64,000 nucleotides of DNA, taken from the NCBI GenBank assembly GCA_024449915.1, contig JAMZAV010001816.1, positions 62,001 to 126,000 of the forward strand, written 5' to 3'. Every line of letters starts with the position of its first letter. Position 1 is the first letter of the stretch. A model generated the notes under the pieces. That model was given only the letters and a program-made list of their open reading frames with translations, was not told where the DNA came from and ran no database searches. Below are positions 9,563 to 21,590 of the stretch, piece by piece. The translations under genes were made by a program, and so were the position numbers. The stretch comes from Sweltsa coloradensis. Its lineage: Eukaryota; Arthropoda; Insecta; Plecoptera; Chloroperlidae.

Positions 9563-11530
9563 TCTTTATTTAGCGTCAGTGCGCTATTGGTACAAACACA
9601 TTACATATTATAATTTTACACACTACAAGTAGGTAGGTAGGCCCTACTACATAATAATATAAGTATATTTTCAATCATACCTTATATCTTGAGTAATTAA
9701 TTACTCAGAATCTAAAATTGTATATTTATTAAACAAAATAGTCAAACTTCTCTCCCCCACTTTATCAAATACTCGGTTACTTTATTTCTAAAGTCCTTTG
9801 TACTAGTTGCCATTCTAAAGTTATATGGCAACTCATTAAAACTTCTAACACCCTTGTAAAACAATGACTTACACATTAGTTGTTTATTACATGTACCTAA
9901 GTATAAACAGCTGTTCATTGCTTTTCTGGTTTCATAATTGTGCATCTCATCAATTCTAACCATTCTATTTAGCATATACTCCGGTAACAATCCTTTTTCT
10001 AATTTATAAAGGTAAGTCATACCACTCAACTCTATTTCTTGTTCAATATTCAACCATTCCAAACAATTTAGCATATTTTTTATGGACACATATCTACTGC
10101 ATTTGAGAATTACCCTCATGCCTCTATTTTGGAGGATCTGCAGTCTCCTTATATCAGTAACATACGCTTGATAAAGTACCGATAAACAGTAAGTAAAATG
10201 AGGTTTAATGATAGTATTATATATCAATAAACGGGTATAAAATGACACATGGCAGCTAATTCTGCTTTAAAAACCCTATCTTCTTCCTCACCTTTCGTTC
10301 AACATACAATACATGTTCCTTGAAGTTAAGTTTAGAATCAATCATTACACCTAAATATTTATACATATCAACAAATTCCAACACACTCGAGTCCATCATT
10401 ATTCTCTCATTATTACCAACCTTATAATTTCTGAGATTTCCCATACCTAGCAACATACATTTAGATTTGTTCACATTAATTTTCAGTACATTAATTTTTA
10501 ACCAGTCTCCAACATTTTTTAATTCAGCGTTTATTGTATCAAGAATTTCCTTAAGACTTACACCTATAAAGAAAATCACTGTATCATCTGCGTATAAATT
10601 AATTGAACACTTGTTAACGCTGCAAACAATGTCATTAATATTACAAGGAAAAGAAATGGCCCCAAGACCGACCCCTGTGGTACCCCTACATCAATATTTA
10701 TACTATCAGAAATGTCATTGTTATATTTTGTTCTTTGCTTTCTACCTGTTAGGTAGTCCTCAATCCACTTCAGAACAGTTCCTTCAACTCCATACATATA
10801 TTTCAGTTTATTAAGTAATCTCTTTCTATTTATAGTTTCAAACGCTCTTTTGAAGTCAAGGAATACTGCCAGGATTGTTTTCCCCTCATTCATAGCACTA
10901 GTCCATTCAGACAATAACCACTGAATAGCGGTCTCACAAGAGTGACCAGATCTAAAACCAGATTGATTTGTGACTAGGAGTTTGTTGTCGTTGAAATATC
11001 TCTCTAGTTGTTTGTGGGCTTAAAGTTCTAATATTTTTTTCAAAAATGGGTAACATATTTATTGGTCTATGATCTTCTACCTTAGTAGAGTTAGGAACTT
11101 TAGGAACAGGTATCACCAATGATTCTTTCCATTTAGCAGGGAATACTCCTTCTTCAAAAGATATATTAACTATATCTAATAACTTAAATCTTATAACTGG
11201 GTAAGCATCTTTTAATAATTTGGCCGAAATTTCATCCATAGTGCTACCACCATTATTTCTTAATTTAGCCACTACTTCATCCAATTCTTTGATAGCAATC
11301 ACTTGGAACTTTTCAAATTTACACTCACCATTTATTCTCTTAAATTTTTTAAGTTTAATTGTACCTTTAATGTTATCCTGTATTCCGACTGGTCTACCAT
11401 CACAATCTACATCAATCTTTTCGATGCTATTAATAATTTGATCAATACTTTCAACAAAGTATTTATTGATGATGTTGGCAACGTTATCTTTGTCACTTAT
11501 GTTTCTCCCTTCACACGTTACAATCTACAA
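9562..11530 (-). pseudogene. 5'-truncated LINE (jockey/CR1-like) reverse transcriptase
   Basis: Reading the minus strand from about 11530 to 9742 gives a reverse transcriptase split over several frames. Recognisable parts in order: a linker with NIINKYFVESIDQI, AKLRNNGGSTMDEISAKLL, the fragment DHRPINMLPIFEK (11050 region), AVFLDFKRAFETINRKRLL (first catalytic Asp, 10850 region), GVPQGSVLGPFLF (10680 region), YADDTVIFF (catalytic Asp pair, about 10575-10595), LKINVNKSKCMLLG, and the C-terminal thumb-like part (9742-10248) with LQILQNRGMRVIL. Frameshifts lie near 11035, 10930, 10660 and 10250. The endonuclease domain is missing, so it is a dead 5'-truncated copy. The C-terminal segments fit the jockey/CR1/Rex group; the exact clade is uncertain. 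Confidence 0.9.
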
Positions 11531-11569
11531 AGGTAATCTAACCTAAAATTTGACAGGTAGGACCATTGG

Positions 11570-12260
11570 AGTATGCCCCCTAGCCCTACGCTTACGTTTT
11601 CTTTGCTTTTAATACGTAGTTGTGGCAAGATTTGCAATCATAAATCAATGCAAACAATAGAGAACTAATCCCTGTACGTTTTTCATATTGCTAATACGCC
11701 CTAGAGACCTAAAAAGACTAGGGCCTAGGCCTAGGCTAGGCTAGAGCATTTGCTTGCAAGAGTTGCGACCTCTTCTCTTACCTGTAGAAACTCAAATCCT
11801 GTAGGCTATAGGCCTAGGCCTAGGCCTAGTTCACCTACAATCCTATTTTATTAGAAAAATATAGGTACATGAGGCCCTTACAGTAAATCACTAGGCCTAA
11901 ATGAAATGAAAAGCAGAGAGGCTAGGGCTAGGCCTAGGCCAAGACCTAGCTAGCCTATCCCCAGGGAGGGATCTAATCCAATCTAAAGGCCTAGACCTAG
12001 CCCCTATAAGCTGTAACTTTAGGTAGGCCTAGCCTACTGTAGGCCCTACTTGTAGCCTACTGGCTATAGGCCTACATAGGTTTGCTAATAGGCCTCTGGG
12101 CTAGCTAAGCTAGGCCTAACTGTCGTTTTGGCCAACGCGGGTGGTACGATTGCCTGGTCCCTAGGCCTAGGCCTATGACTTGGCTTACGGCTAACAACTG
12201 TCCTAACCTGGGCTCTAGGCTTCACCTACAGCTATGTCTAGGCTTAGGCTTTAAAGTAGG
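11570..12260. repeat. AGGCCTA-rich region inside the 7.1-kb element
   Basis: Dense in TAGGCCTAGGCC and its shorter forms (for example near 11735, 11810, 11930 and 12165). The words are palindromic and occur in both orientations. No ORF or RNA gene is visible. The same words are frequent at 5320-6280 and 50690-57480, so this is a genome-level word bias and not a feature of this element. Confidence 0.6.
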
Positions 12261-15119
12261 CCTATGATGCCTACTTCATATAGTGTACATTTTATAAAAC
12301 AAGTTTAACTCAAATTCATTACAAACCGCAAAGCGATCTTTCGTATATTGATCATTCGCGGCTGCTGCTATACGAGTGACAAGATTAAGCATATTAATAT
12401 GCTTGTTGTATCTCAGTGTAGGTAGCTTGTTTCAATCAATTTAAGTCAGTAGGCCCTACTTCTATGACCATGAGCAGTGAAACCTACTGGCAACAGTATG
12501 CCCTTGGTAAACTGCATCCTTTTATTTATTTCTAACAAGGTTTAGTAATTATTTAATTTCATGAACAATTTTACATTCTGCCATATTAAGTGAATAACAA
12601 TGATTGGTTGTAATAGGTTTGGTAGACATTATAATAGCAGGATAATTAAGTATTATCATAGAGATTAATAGGTTGGTACCTATTAGGCCTAATCTCTATG
12701 ATAAAATAAAGATAATATTAAGATCCCTCTTAATGTGGACAAGGTAGTAAATTTTAACGGAAGTGAAGAGGTTCATTGGACAGTCTCTGGGACTGGAGCT
12801 GCGAGCTGGAGGGAGCCAAGAGGTCCAGCCACTGATCCTGTCATCCTGATCCAGATTAAACACATAATTTTACTTTGTAAAATATTGTTCCTACTGATCC
12901 TACATCACATATTTTAACATTATATAATTATAAGGGATGCTTTCTCTGTAATATAGACAGGTATATCTAAAATGTTTGCTTAAAATCAAATAATTTGATA
13001 AGTAATAGTCAGCATGTTAAGATAAGCACATTTGTAACCTTGTTTACCCAAAAATAACTATCAAACAAACCAACATGACTAGGCCTACAACAAAAATGAA
13101 ACCCACTTGCAATGCAATTCCAATCACTAATATTTTACAGTTACACCATTCTGTGAAAAAGATAGAATAAAAAAGGGTTAAGCAAATTATCCTTAGTAAA
13201 ATCATTGTCAACTACTTTGAAGTTAGTGGATATAGTAGAGCTAGTAAGCACTGTAAGCTAACTACCGGTACTCTTAAGTGTAAATTTGTATCAAAAAAGT
13301 AAAATAAATTGTTTCTGCTTTGAATGTTTGAAACACTACTCATGGTATATTGTCATAATTAATAATAGTAATTAATTATAATTAATTTGAAATGTAATTT
13401 TACTAAATCTGCAAAAATTTCAGAGGTAGTATAGTAAGCCTATGAGAAAATTAACAATGAAAGAACATTATTATTCAATATCAAATAGAGCCTACTAACC
13501 AACACATTAAGAATTTTACTTTACAATTTTAATAATAGTAGTCAGCACTGAATATAAAAATTAATAATGATGAATATAACAATGAATATAAAACAATTTA
13601 AAAAAATATAAAATTATGAATATAAATGAATATCAACTCATATACCTAGTTAAGACAATATTGGCCTACTGTAAATTGCTACAGGTCAATTAATGTTTGA
13701 TGATAATTATTATGATTATTATGTTTAAAAAAAGTAAATTGTAAAATTTAATTTGAAAGTTAAAACCAGTTTACAAGTACATGCTCTACCTGTAGTAATT
13801 ATTAACTGTGTTGTCCCTAATGTTCAATGTGTTGCAGTTTGTGTAACTCACTATCCAATACAAATTGTACATGATGCCATATTAGGGGCTATTGACTAAA
13901 CATTATGATTTTTGTTTCACTTATGACACAAAAGTATTCAAATGAATAGTCATTAATAGGGTCTGTATTTAGGTGAAAGGTGTATAACTATTGGCAACAT
14001 GCTGGTAAGTCACTGGTTAGTGTCGATTACTTCTAGTAAAATTTAAATTCAACATAAGGGGTCGGGGTTGTAAAGAGACAGTAGGTTGATTGGACCATAA
14101 CATACATTTAAGTAAATTATTTCAATGAGTAATTTGAATCATTAATGCATAGAATAGAGTACGAGTGTCATATCAAATGACCCAGTAAACTATTACTTAT
14201 TTTTTGTTATTTTATTTTTTATACTATTATTATCTACAATCTACCACATGACAAATTTATAATTGGTAACTCACTATTTAGTGCTGGCCATTACTAGTAA
14301 CTAGTAAGTATTGGTGGTGATGGAGTAAAAGTGGTTGTAGAAGCGACATTTGGTTAATAGGATCAAAACATTTTGAAATGTATTTGTGGGTTTCGCTAAT
14401 AAGTAATCATGATGTAGATGATATGATTTAATACCCATTCCCATGTTGAAAGAAAATGCGAGAAAAAACTGATCATATCTTTGGTATGCCTACATTGACA
14501 TTTTTAAAATTTTAATATTTTAAAAGTTATTAAATTTGGTTAATCTGTGCCTCCCTCCCCCCCAAATAAATGAAGGGGAGGAGTATTGCAAAAAATGGCA
14601 AAATAAATTTAAATTGAATAGAATTTATTTGTCTATTCCTCATTATTGTGTAAGTATAATTATTAGAAAATAATATTTTGTCAATTTCGTTAATGTGCCC
14701 CCCTCCCCCTCCACCCCACACGTACACAATTAGGTGTGATGGAGGTGGTTGGGGGGGGGGGAATTGATTATGTAAATGACAGTAGATTGATTGAACCAAA
14801 ATACATATGTTCAAAAATAATTTAAATTTTAAATTTGAATAATCATAAAATTTATAGAGAATATCAGCCACACCACATTCCTATTTTAAGGGGTGGTTAA
14901 GGTGTTATTTTATTAGGGATGACATATCGCTTGCTGACTCGAGGGTACTTAACTATCATTATTATTTCCCATCATGTCAAATTTTATGCATGGTAACCGG
15001 AAATGCAATATTTTATAGTATTAGTGTGGACTGTCAGGTACCAATTATTTTTCTTTTGGTTGAAAAATATAACATTGTTCGCACTTTAATGACTATCCTC
15101 AAACAAACTGATTGTTACT
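12261..15119. other. AT-rich interior of the 7.1-kb element, no gene
   Basis: Long AT-rich stretch without a credible ORF. The longest frame (113 codons, minus, 14530-14871) has low-complexity composition and no recognised domain. A perfect 14-bp hairpin lies at 12654-12703. Short C-rich and G-rich tracts occur at 14550-14760. If the element once carried a transposase here, nothing recognisable is left. Confidence 0.5.
12654..12703. repeat. Perfect 14-bp inverted repeat (hairpin)
   Basis: TATCATAGAGATTA (12654-12667) and TAATCTCTATGATA (12690-12703) are exact reverse complements. The loop holds a second inverted repeat, ATAGGT...ACCTAT. No U-tract or gene context suggests a terminator. Confidence 0.8.
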
Positions 15120-15890
15120 TTTGGCCCCAGGGCTGTCGAAAGTGTGAAATAATTATGAACAGGAATTTTTCCTTTCTTTCATAAAAACACCATTCCAAAG
15201 GAATCCGATAGTAACTTTGGGGAGTGGGCTGTCAGGGGTGATTGAAATTTCCAAATTTAGAGGATTGAAAATATTTGGACTAGTACAAGCTGAATTTTCC
15301 ACTCTTTCACGGAAACATATTTTTTTTATTGGGCAGTAATTTTGATCCCTAGGGTTAACCAAAGTGGGAAAAGTAAAAATTTACAGATAAGAGAAAAATG
15401 GTGCAAGTTGGACTAGACTCTGCTAGAAATGTTACGCTCTTCCACAAAAACACCATATTTAAATGATCGGACGACAAGAGTTATCGAAAGTAAGATAAGT
15501 TTCCTTTCCCACTTTGGATAGCCCTGGGGACCAAAGTTACTGTCCGAGTTTTTTAAACTGTGTTTTGACGAAAGAGTGGAAAATTTTCTATTAGTGTAGT
15601 CCTAATAGCACCATTATTCAGGCAATCTGTATATTTTGACTTTCCGCACTTTGGTTACCCCTGTGACCCAAAATTATTCCCTAATTTTTTAAATTGTGTT
15701 TTTGTGTAAGAGCGGAAAATTTCCAATTTTCCTAGTCCCGTTTCACACCTTTTTTCTGCTTATTAAAAACAAATTTGATTTTTTTTAAACTTTGGGCAGC
15801 CCTACCGCTCAAAGTTACCATTACATATTTTTAGAATGTTCTTTAAATAAAAGAGCGGAAAATTTCCGATTTTTCTATCTAAGGTAAAAT
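15120..15890. repeat. Inverted array of ~130-bp units
   Basis: Right half: three + oriented units starting CACTTTGG.T..CCCTG (about 15520, 15648 and 15790) and containing AAGAGCGGAAAATTTCC, with spacing of about 130-140 bp. Left half: the same words in reverse complement (TTTTCCACTCTTTCACGG near 15296, ACGCTCTTCCACAAAAACACC near 15432, TTTCATAAAAACACCATTCC near 15177). The array folds back about a centre near 15450. No coding potential. Confidence 0.65.
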
Positions 15891-16223
15891 AGTATCACAT
15901 TTTGCACTATTATTCTGCTAAATGCCCTCACTATAGGCAACAAACCAGACTACAGTAGAAAATTCAAATTTCGTGCGCTTTTTATAGCCTACTCCTTATT
16001 GGTCCAAAATGTCTATATTGATGACGTCATCTATGACGTAATGCTACTTTGTCTTAATATTTAGGACACGTCTGAGATTTTCTTAGGCACCTTTGAGAAT
16101 AGGGCGTGACTTAGCTAGGACGTCTTTGGAACGTCTTAGTTAAGATGTCTTAGCAGTGTCTTAGTTAGGACACGTCTAAGCACTAAGACAAATCTTAGTT
16201 AGGCGTTTTTGAGAATCCAGGCC

Positions 16224-18426
16224 CAGGTTTCTATTTCACGCTTGATGATAGTTTGGCTGCATGTTTTCCACTTGCAGTAAAATACAATTGTAGTCTTTCA
16301 GGCGACGTGAAACCTTCACAAACATCAGTGTCATAACATAAAAATAGAGACAAACTTTCTAAATTTCAAATTCGAAGTGATTCATTTAACCAAATTAAAT
16401 TCACATAAACACATTTAATTATAAATTTCTTTCTTTCTTTACTTTCACTTTCATATCTATCAATCACTTCTTGTCTTATATTAATTAAGAAAACAACATG
16501 ATCATCAAACGTTCCATACACTCATTTCTTTTACATACAATATCACAGGTGGCGTAATATGGCCTAACCGGTTGAGGCTTCCTAGCTTCTCACGTCGTCG
16601 TTTAGACAGAGCTTATATGATGGAAAGAGAAAAAGTCAATCACTCTTACATTGGCTACAGTATGAAAGTGAGTATTATTCACCCTTAAACTAGAGGCGAG
16701 CTCTGGCAGACGTCGCAGGTGACCTGTCTCTTTACCCTTGACGACCTCCCCACCGACATTGACAATGACGCGACGTACGATGACCAAGACGATGACCACC
16801 GCGACGAGAGAAACCCCCTTCCTCCCCTTACTCGTGGTTGGTACTGACCAGCATGGGCTAGAATGGTGCATTATGACCTAACGGTTGGCGTGCCCTTAAT
16901 CCAAATAAACTACAAAAACCACTGCGAGAAAAATGAAAAAAAAACATCTTGGCAAACATCAGATAGAAAGTAGGGAAGTATATTACTCGTCAACATTACA
17001 CGAACTATGGTGACTGGCGGTCGTCGTCGGGGACCTCTCCTCCTTCCCTTGACGACATCCCCGATGATGACGATCGCGACATGAGAACCCCCCTCCTTTT
17101 ACTCCCCCTTACCGTGGCTTGTTCTGACCAGCATGGTCTACGCCTGTATAGGAAATGTGATTTTTCAAATTATAAATCTTTGTATAAAACCCAGGTGCTA
17201 GTGCAGTCAGTTAGCTTATTGAGTTTACGTTTGATGGTAGTTTGGCTGCTTGTTTCTCACTTGCAACGTGGGATCCTCCGGAGACATCAGGGTCATATAG
17301 GACACCGGAGACTAGCTTTCTATATTCCTCATTGAAGTTATTTGACGAACCAAATCTAAATAACGTATTACACAATTTCATTACACATTTCTTTGATTAT
17401 TTCGCTTTAACTTCTATCATTTATTTCATGTCGTATATAAAGTTAGAAAACAACGTAATCAGAAAACGTCCAATACACTCAATTCTTTAACGTACAATAT
17501 CACAGGCGGCGCAATATGACCTAACCGGTTGAAAAGCCCTAGTTCCTCACGTCGTTCTTTGAACTCATGACACAATTTCTCACGAACATTCAGAAAATTT
17601 CAAGAAACAAAATTAAAATCAATTTCATATTTGTAATTAACTTCTTAACTACTAAAAAATATATCAGGCGTCGCGCAATAACCTCTTTAGTAGAGACGAC
17701 CTAGATCCTTATGTCGTCGATACGCCGTGGTTGCCGTGGAATACTATGGGTCTCAGGTCTGTTTAATTAATGTCTGATTTTTAAGTTTACAAAATTAAGT
17801 CACGCTTGCCATGATTACTTTGTTTTTCACAGATGACTCCAAATTTGACTCTAAGATTCCCCTAGGGCCTAGACTAGAGTGGGGCATTGTGTCCTAACGA
17901 TTGACGCTCCATTAATGAAAATAAATATTAAAAAACAGGGTAGAATTGGCCCAGAGCATTGCTCTACTAATGTAACAAGGCGATTCAAGAGAAAAAGTCT
18001 ACCTCACAATCATCAGCTTGTAATGAGGGAGTTTATTACTCCCCAAAACTAAAGGCGAGCTCTGGACGGCGATGTGACAAACATCCCCCTTGCTAATGGC
18101 TAATGGCTTTGTCGAGCATGGTCGTATCTTTAAGTTATACATCTCCTATGCTAGAGGGGTGCATTATGACCTAACAGTTGACGCGCCCATATCCAAATAC
18201 CATAATACTTTTTCTTACATAATCACCTTCTTTTTGATTACTCTAAAAAATATAAATCTAATGTTTTTTACAATAATTCCTCCCGCTAAATTAAATTTCT
18301 TTATAAAACACTATCGAACAAAATCTTATTTTTTTACTTCTTAATAACTAATAATATATAAGGCGTCGCACAATTAACTGATTGGTTTAGGCGGCCTAGA
18401 TCCTCATGGCGATTTTCTGAGAGACT
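16224..18426 (+). repeat. Family A units, right of the 7.1-kb insertion
   Basis: Begins with the continuation of the interrupted unit (CAGGTTTCTATTTCACGC then GATGATAGTTTGGCTGCATG). Further parts: spacer, box 2 (16547-16580), a core with hairpin (16690-16860), box 1 (about 16865), another core and hairpin (17015-17140), a long 3' branch (17180-17330), box 2 (17503-17545), box 3-like boxes (17668 and 18362) and box 1 (17880 and 18150). All are + oriented. Small ORFs here overlap repeat boxes and are not supported as genes. Confidence 0.7.
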
Positions 18427-18675
18427 GAATATGCCGAGGAGGTCTAGCTCACATGGAACAGCTCGTCCACGATCTGTACTTCCGGTTTGTGCATGTTCCG
18501 CCATGTTGATTGTTATGAACAGGCTAGGCCACTACCATCAGGGTTATCGTGCTACCATGAACTGTGTAGGCCTAGGTTACCTTGGTTACCACGCGTCAGT
18601 TGAAAGTAAACATTGAACATGTCTGCCGGTCTGAAGTGCTAGCTTGTACACCGCCAACCACAGAGCTGCTCCACC
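18427..18675 (-). repeat. Promoter-like repeat segment P, copy 1 (inverted)
   Basis: Reverse-complement relative of segments at about 33263-33510 and 36937-37200. Conserved words include ACTTCCGGTTTGTGCATGTT (ETS-type CCGGAAGT on the minus strand), GCCATGTTGATTG (YY1-like ATGGCGG on the minus strand) and TTACCTTGGTTACC (RFX X-box-like). A 61-codon frame spans it by chance. It ends next to a 5S-SINE. Confidence 0.7.
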
Positions 18676-18703
18676 AGTACCAACGGTACTATTTATAACG
18701 CCA

Positions 18704-19112
18704 TGATTTGATATTGCTTAACGTCTCATATGAATGCACTAAGGCTATTCGAGATGATTAGTGGAGATAAATGAGAATGAAAGGTGAATAGAAAGAAGGA
18801 GGGGAAACCCGCTACCGGCACGTAGCCTTCTTCTTCTAAAAGTACCAAGGAGACCAATGGCTTTATGTTCCATCCGAAAGAACGGTGTAACCTCGACAGT
18901 CATAGGTACTTCCACTAACCCGGACTGCCGAGAAGACGTAAAGAAGAACGAAGCCGTTACACTAGCCCTCGAACCCTCCGTCTAATCATATCAGCGGTAT
19001 ACGTGAGTATCAGGGCTGACCGGTCACACACTCTACCCCTGACCTCGCCAGCATGTTGCTTAACTTCGGTGTTCGAGTGGGAACCGGCTAAACGACCTCG
19101 GCTAAACCGCTG
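18704..19112 (-). mobile_element. 5S-rRNA-derived SINE, second copy (minus strand)
   Basis: Same family as the copy at 7242-7656 in reverse orientation. The 5S-like head is at the right end (TGTTGCTTAACTTCGGTGTT is the complement of the box A region) and the tail at the left end (GATATTGCTTAACGTCTCAT). The central domain word lies near 18870. An obvious target-site duplication is not visible, so this copy is probably older than the first. Confidence 0.85.
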
Positions 19113-21409
19113 GGTGATCCCCATATCGTCGATACGTTGGGTACACCAATGATGATACTAGGTATCAGGTCTGTTTTATTTATTAGCTGTTTAAGTATCC
19201 GAAATAGAATAACAATAATTGTGCCCGGGACATCAAAGGATTACTTTATGTTTCCCTCCGTCTATCCCGTGGTAGAATAGGCCCAGAGCATGGCTCTGCT
19301 GATCGTACAAGGCGAATCAAGAGAATAAGAACATCTCGCAAACATCAGCTAGTATACTTCTCCCCGAAAGTAAATAAGAGTTCTGGCAATCGTTGTCGGC
19401 GATACCTCCCCTTTCCCTTGAAGACCTCCCCGACGACGACGACAACGACGACCACGACGTGTGAGACCCCCCCCCCCTGCCAACACTTACCCGTGGCTGG
19501 TTCTGACAGCATAGCCCCTCCTCCCCATATCCCCTAGGCTCGAGTGGTGCATTATGACCTAAAGGTTGACGCGTCCTTAAAAACAAATAGACATTAAAAG
19601 ATGATGTAACGTTCATATTTAACATGGCTATTATGGTAATGGTGATGTATAGTTCCTTTTGAAAGAAAAAGTTAAAAAATTAAACTAGAATTTAAAGGTT
19701 AAAGGTTTTAATATAAGCCTTTAACATATTAATACTACACATATTACACTATTATTAGAAATATTAGACTTTAATTAAAGTCTTTGTGCCTCAAGATATT
19801 AAACATTCCTTTGTTAATTATCGGTAACCATAGCAATTATGCTGGCGTTGCTGTGATGAAGCCTACGCCTAGGCCTAGGCCTATAGGCTACAGGGAAGTC
19901 ACCTATGCCTGGGTTTTGCTAGCATAAGTCTTGTATCAGTTTGAATTCTATTTCAACTCTGGCCCCTATCATCCCCTTACCCGCGGCTGGTTCCGACCAG
20001 CATGGGCCCCTCCTCCCCATATCCACTAGGCTAGAGTGGTGCATTGTGACCTAACGGTTGACGCGCCCTTAATCAAAAAAAAAAACTCCCCGACGACAAT
20101 GACAATGAGACAATGAACTATGACAAAGACGATGACGACCGCGACGTGAGAAACCCCTCTTCCTCCCCGTACCCGTGGCTGGTTCTGACTAGTATGGGCC
20201 CTTCCTCCCCACCCCCTAGGCTAGAGTAGTGCATTATGACCTAAGGGTTGACGCGTGCTTAATCCAAATAAACCAAAAAATAAAACGGTACAAGTCAAGT
20301 TGTATAAAGTTTTTCCGAAACATATATATGTATCATGTTGTCAACAAGTGTACTTGTGCCAAATTGCACTGTGTGACAGAGATTGAAATTGACATATAAC
20401 GGTTTTCCATAATATTCTAGATTTAGAACCAAGAATTTTCATGTACTTTACTCGTTTATTTTTTAAATAGGCTTATACCACCACTTTTCCGAATCGCCAC
20501 AGGTTTGATGGTAGTTTGGTAGCTTGATTTTTACTTACAATATAATTTAATCGAGGTCTTTCAGGCGACGTGGGTCCTTCAGGGACATCAGTGTCATAAC
20601 ATGACAACGGAGACAAACTTTCCATATTTCTCATTCGAAAAGATTTATTTAAACACATTTAATTCACATCAACACATTTCATTAAAAACATTGAAATTAA
20701 TTTATTTTCTTTACTTTTGAATTTTACTCTCCTCCACCCCTTATTCCCTAAGGTAGAGTGGCGCATTATCACCTAAAGGCTCGTTTTTAATGACTTAACA
20801 ACACATTAAAACATAACGTAAGAAAGTTGAAACCCAACATTCACTTAACAAGTAACGCAACGCACGTAACGTATGAAGAAGTTGATCCAATCTCAACTTT
20901 ACCTTACGTTACGTTAATTTTATTCTTATTTTGGCCAATATGAGCTCGTTTTCATGTCTTTCATTGTTGTGTTGTTATGTGATTATTTGTAAACAACTCA
21001 TCATCAACTCAAATAACCTCATCAATTCAAATAACCTACCCCGTCTGGTCCCGGGGTAGAATAGGCCCAGAGTATGGCTCTGCTAATCGTACAAGCCGAT
21101 TCAAGAGAAAAAGTCCACCTCGCAAACATCAGCTAGTAAGAAGGGTATTGTATTACTCCCCGAATCTAGAGGCGAGCTCTGGCAATCGTCGTCAGGGACC
21201 TTGCCCCTTCCCTTGACGACCCCCCAGCGACGAAGACAATAACACCACGAACGATGACAAAGACAATGACGACCGCGACGTGAGAAACCCCCCTTCCTCC
21301 CCTTACCCATGGCTGGTTCTGACCAGCATGGCCCCTCCCCCCCCCCCCCTAGGCTAGAGTGGGCATTATGACCTAACGGTTGACGTGAAAAAAATCAGAG
21401 ATTAAAATT
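19113..21409 (+). repeat. Family A units
   Basis: Contains the extended 5' form (19165-19330), cores at about 19400-19460, 20085-20145 and 21190-21275, hairpins near 19494, 19985, 20178 and 21310, box 1 near 19552, 20040, 20233, 20765 and 21358, and a long-branch fragment at 20505-20700. A block at 19597-19725 (AACGTTCATATTTAACATGG, then CCTTTTGAAAGAAAAAGTT) matches the interior of the Helitron-like copy at 44057-44649. An AGGCCTA-rich patch lies at 19860-19890. No gene is seen. Confidence 0.65.
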
Positions 21410-21414
21410 TACCC

Positions 21415-21520
21415 GTCCAGATGGTCGAGTGGTTAAGACTCTCACCTGGAATGTTGGGAGACCCCGTGGTTCGAATCCCAGTTGGGGCGACTTATGTAAT
21501 TTCTGAATTGTAGTAAATAC
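21415..21520 (+). mobile_element. tRNA-derived SINE (serine-tRNA-like head)
   Basis: A perfect A-box TGGTCGAGTGG (21422-21432) and a perfect B-box GGTTCGAATCC (21468-21478) are spaced as in a tRNA. Folding by hand gives an acceptor stem with six of seven pairs (GTCCAGA with TTGGGGC), an intact D-arm (GTC/GAC), an anticodon stem with one mismatch and loop CTGGAAT (GGA anticodon position), but a T-arm with only three of five pairs. It is followed by TGTAATTTCTGAATTGTAGT, which recurs after another B-box at 41952. I therefore call it a SINE head rather than a functional tRNA gene. Confidence 0.65.
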
Positions 21521-21590
21521 TAAGATGTATACCGTTTCGTATTCTTTCGTTCATTCTTTCGTGTTCTTTCGTTTCGTACTTCGTATTCAT
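21521..21590. repeat. TTTCG-rich low-complexity tract
   Basis: Irregular runs of TTTCG, TTCGT and CGTATTC, probably the expanded 3' tail of the adjacent SINE. A similar tract is at 59940-59990. Confidence 0.5.

Larger units (their letters stand above)
9115..16223. mobile_element. 7.1-kb TIR element, PIF/Harbinger-like, TSD CAG
   Basis: Left end GGCCTGGATTCTCAAAAACG and its reverse complement at the right end form a terminal inverted repeat with 31 identical bases, then two mismatches and a further matching stretch (about 40 bp in all). CAG flanks both ends (9112-9114, 16224-16226). The paralogue at 853-1330 reads AAACCCAGGT uninterrupted and so shows the empty site. Three-bp target duplications of the TWA/CWG type are known for PIF/Harbinger. 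Degenerate copies of the terminal motif (CCGTATTCTCGAAAGTGCC at 9211; its counterpart near 16085) form subterminal repeats. No transposase is visible; the interior holds a decayed LINE, an AGGCCTA-rich zone and AT-rich DNA. Confidence 0.8.

Noticed and set aside
21415..21488. Functional tRNA-Ser gene
   Set aside because: T-arm pairing is poor and the following sequence recurs with another B-box elsewhere, as in a SINE.
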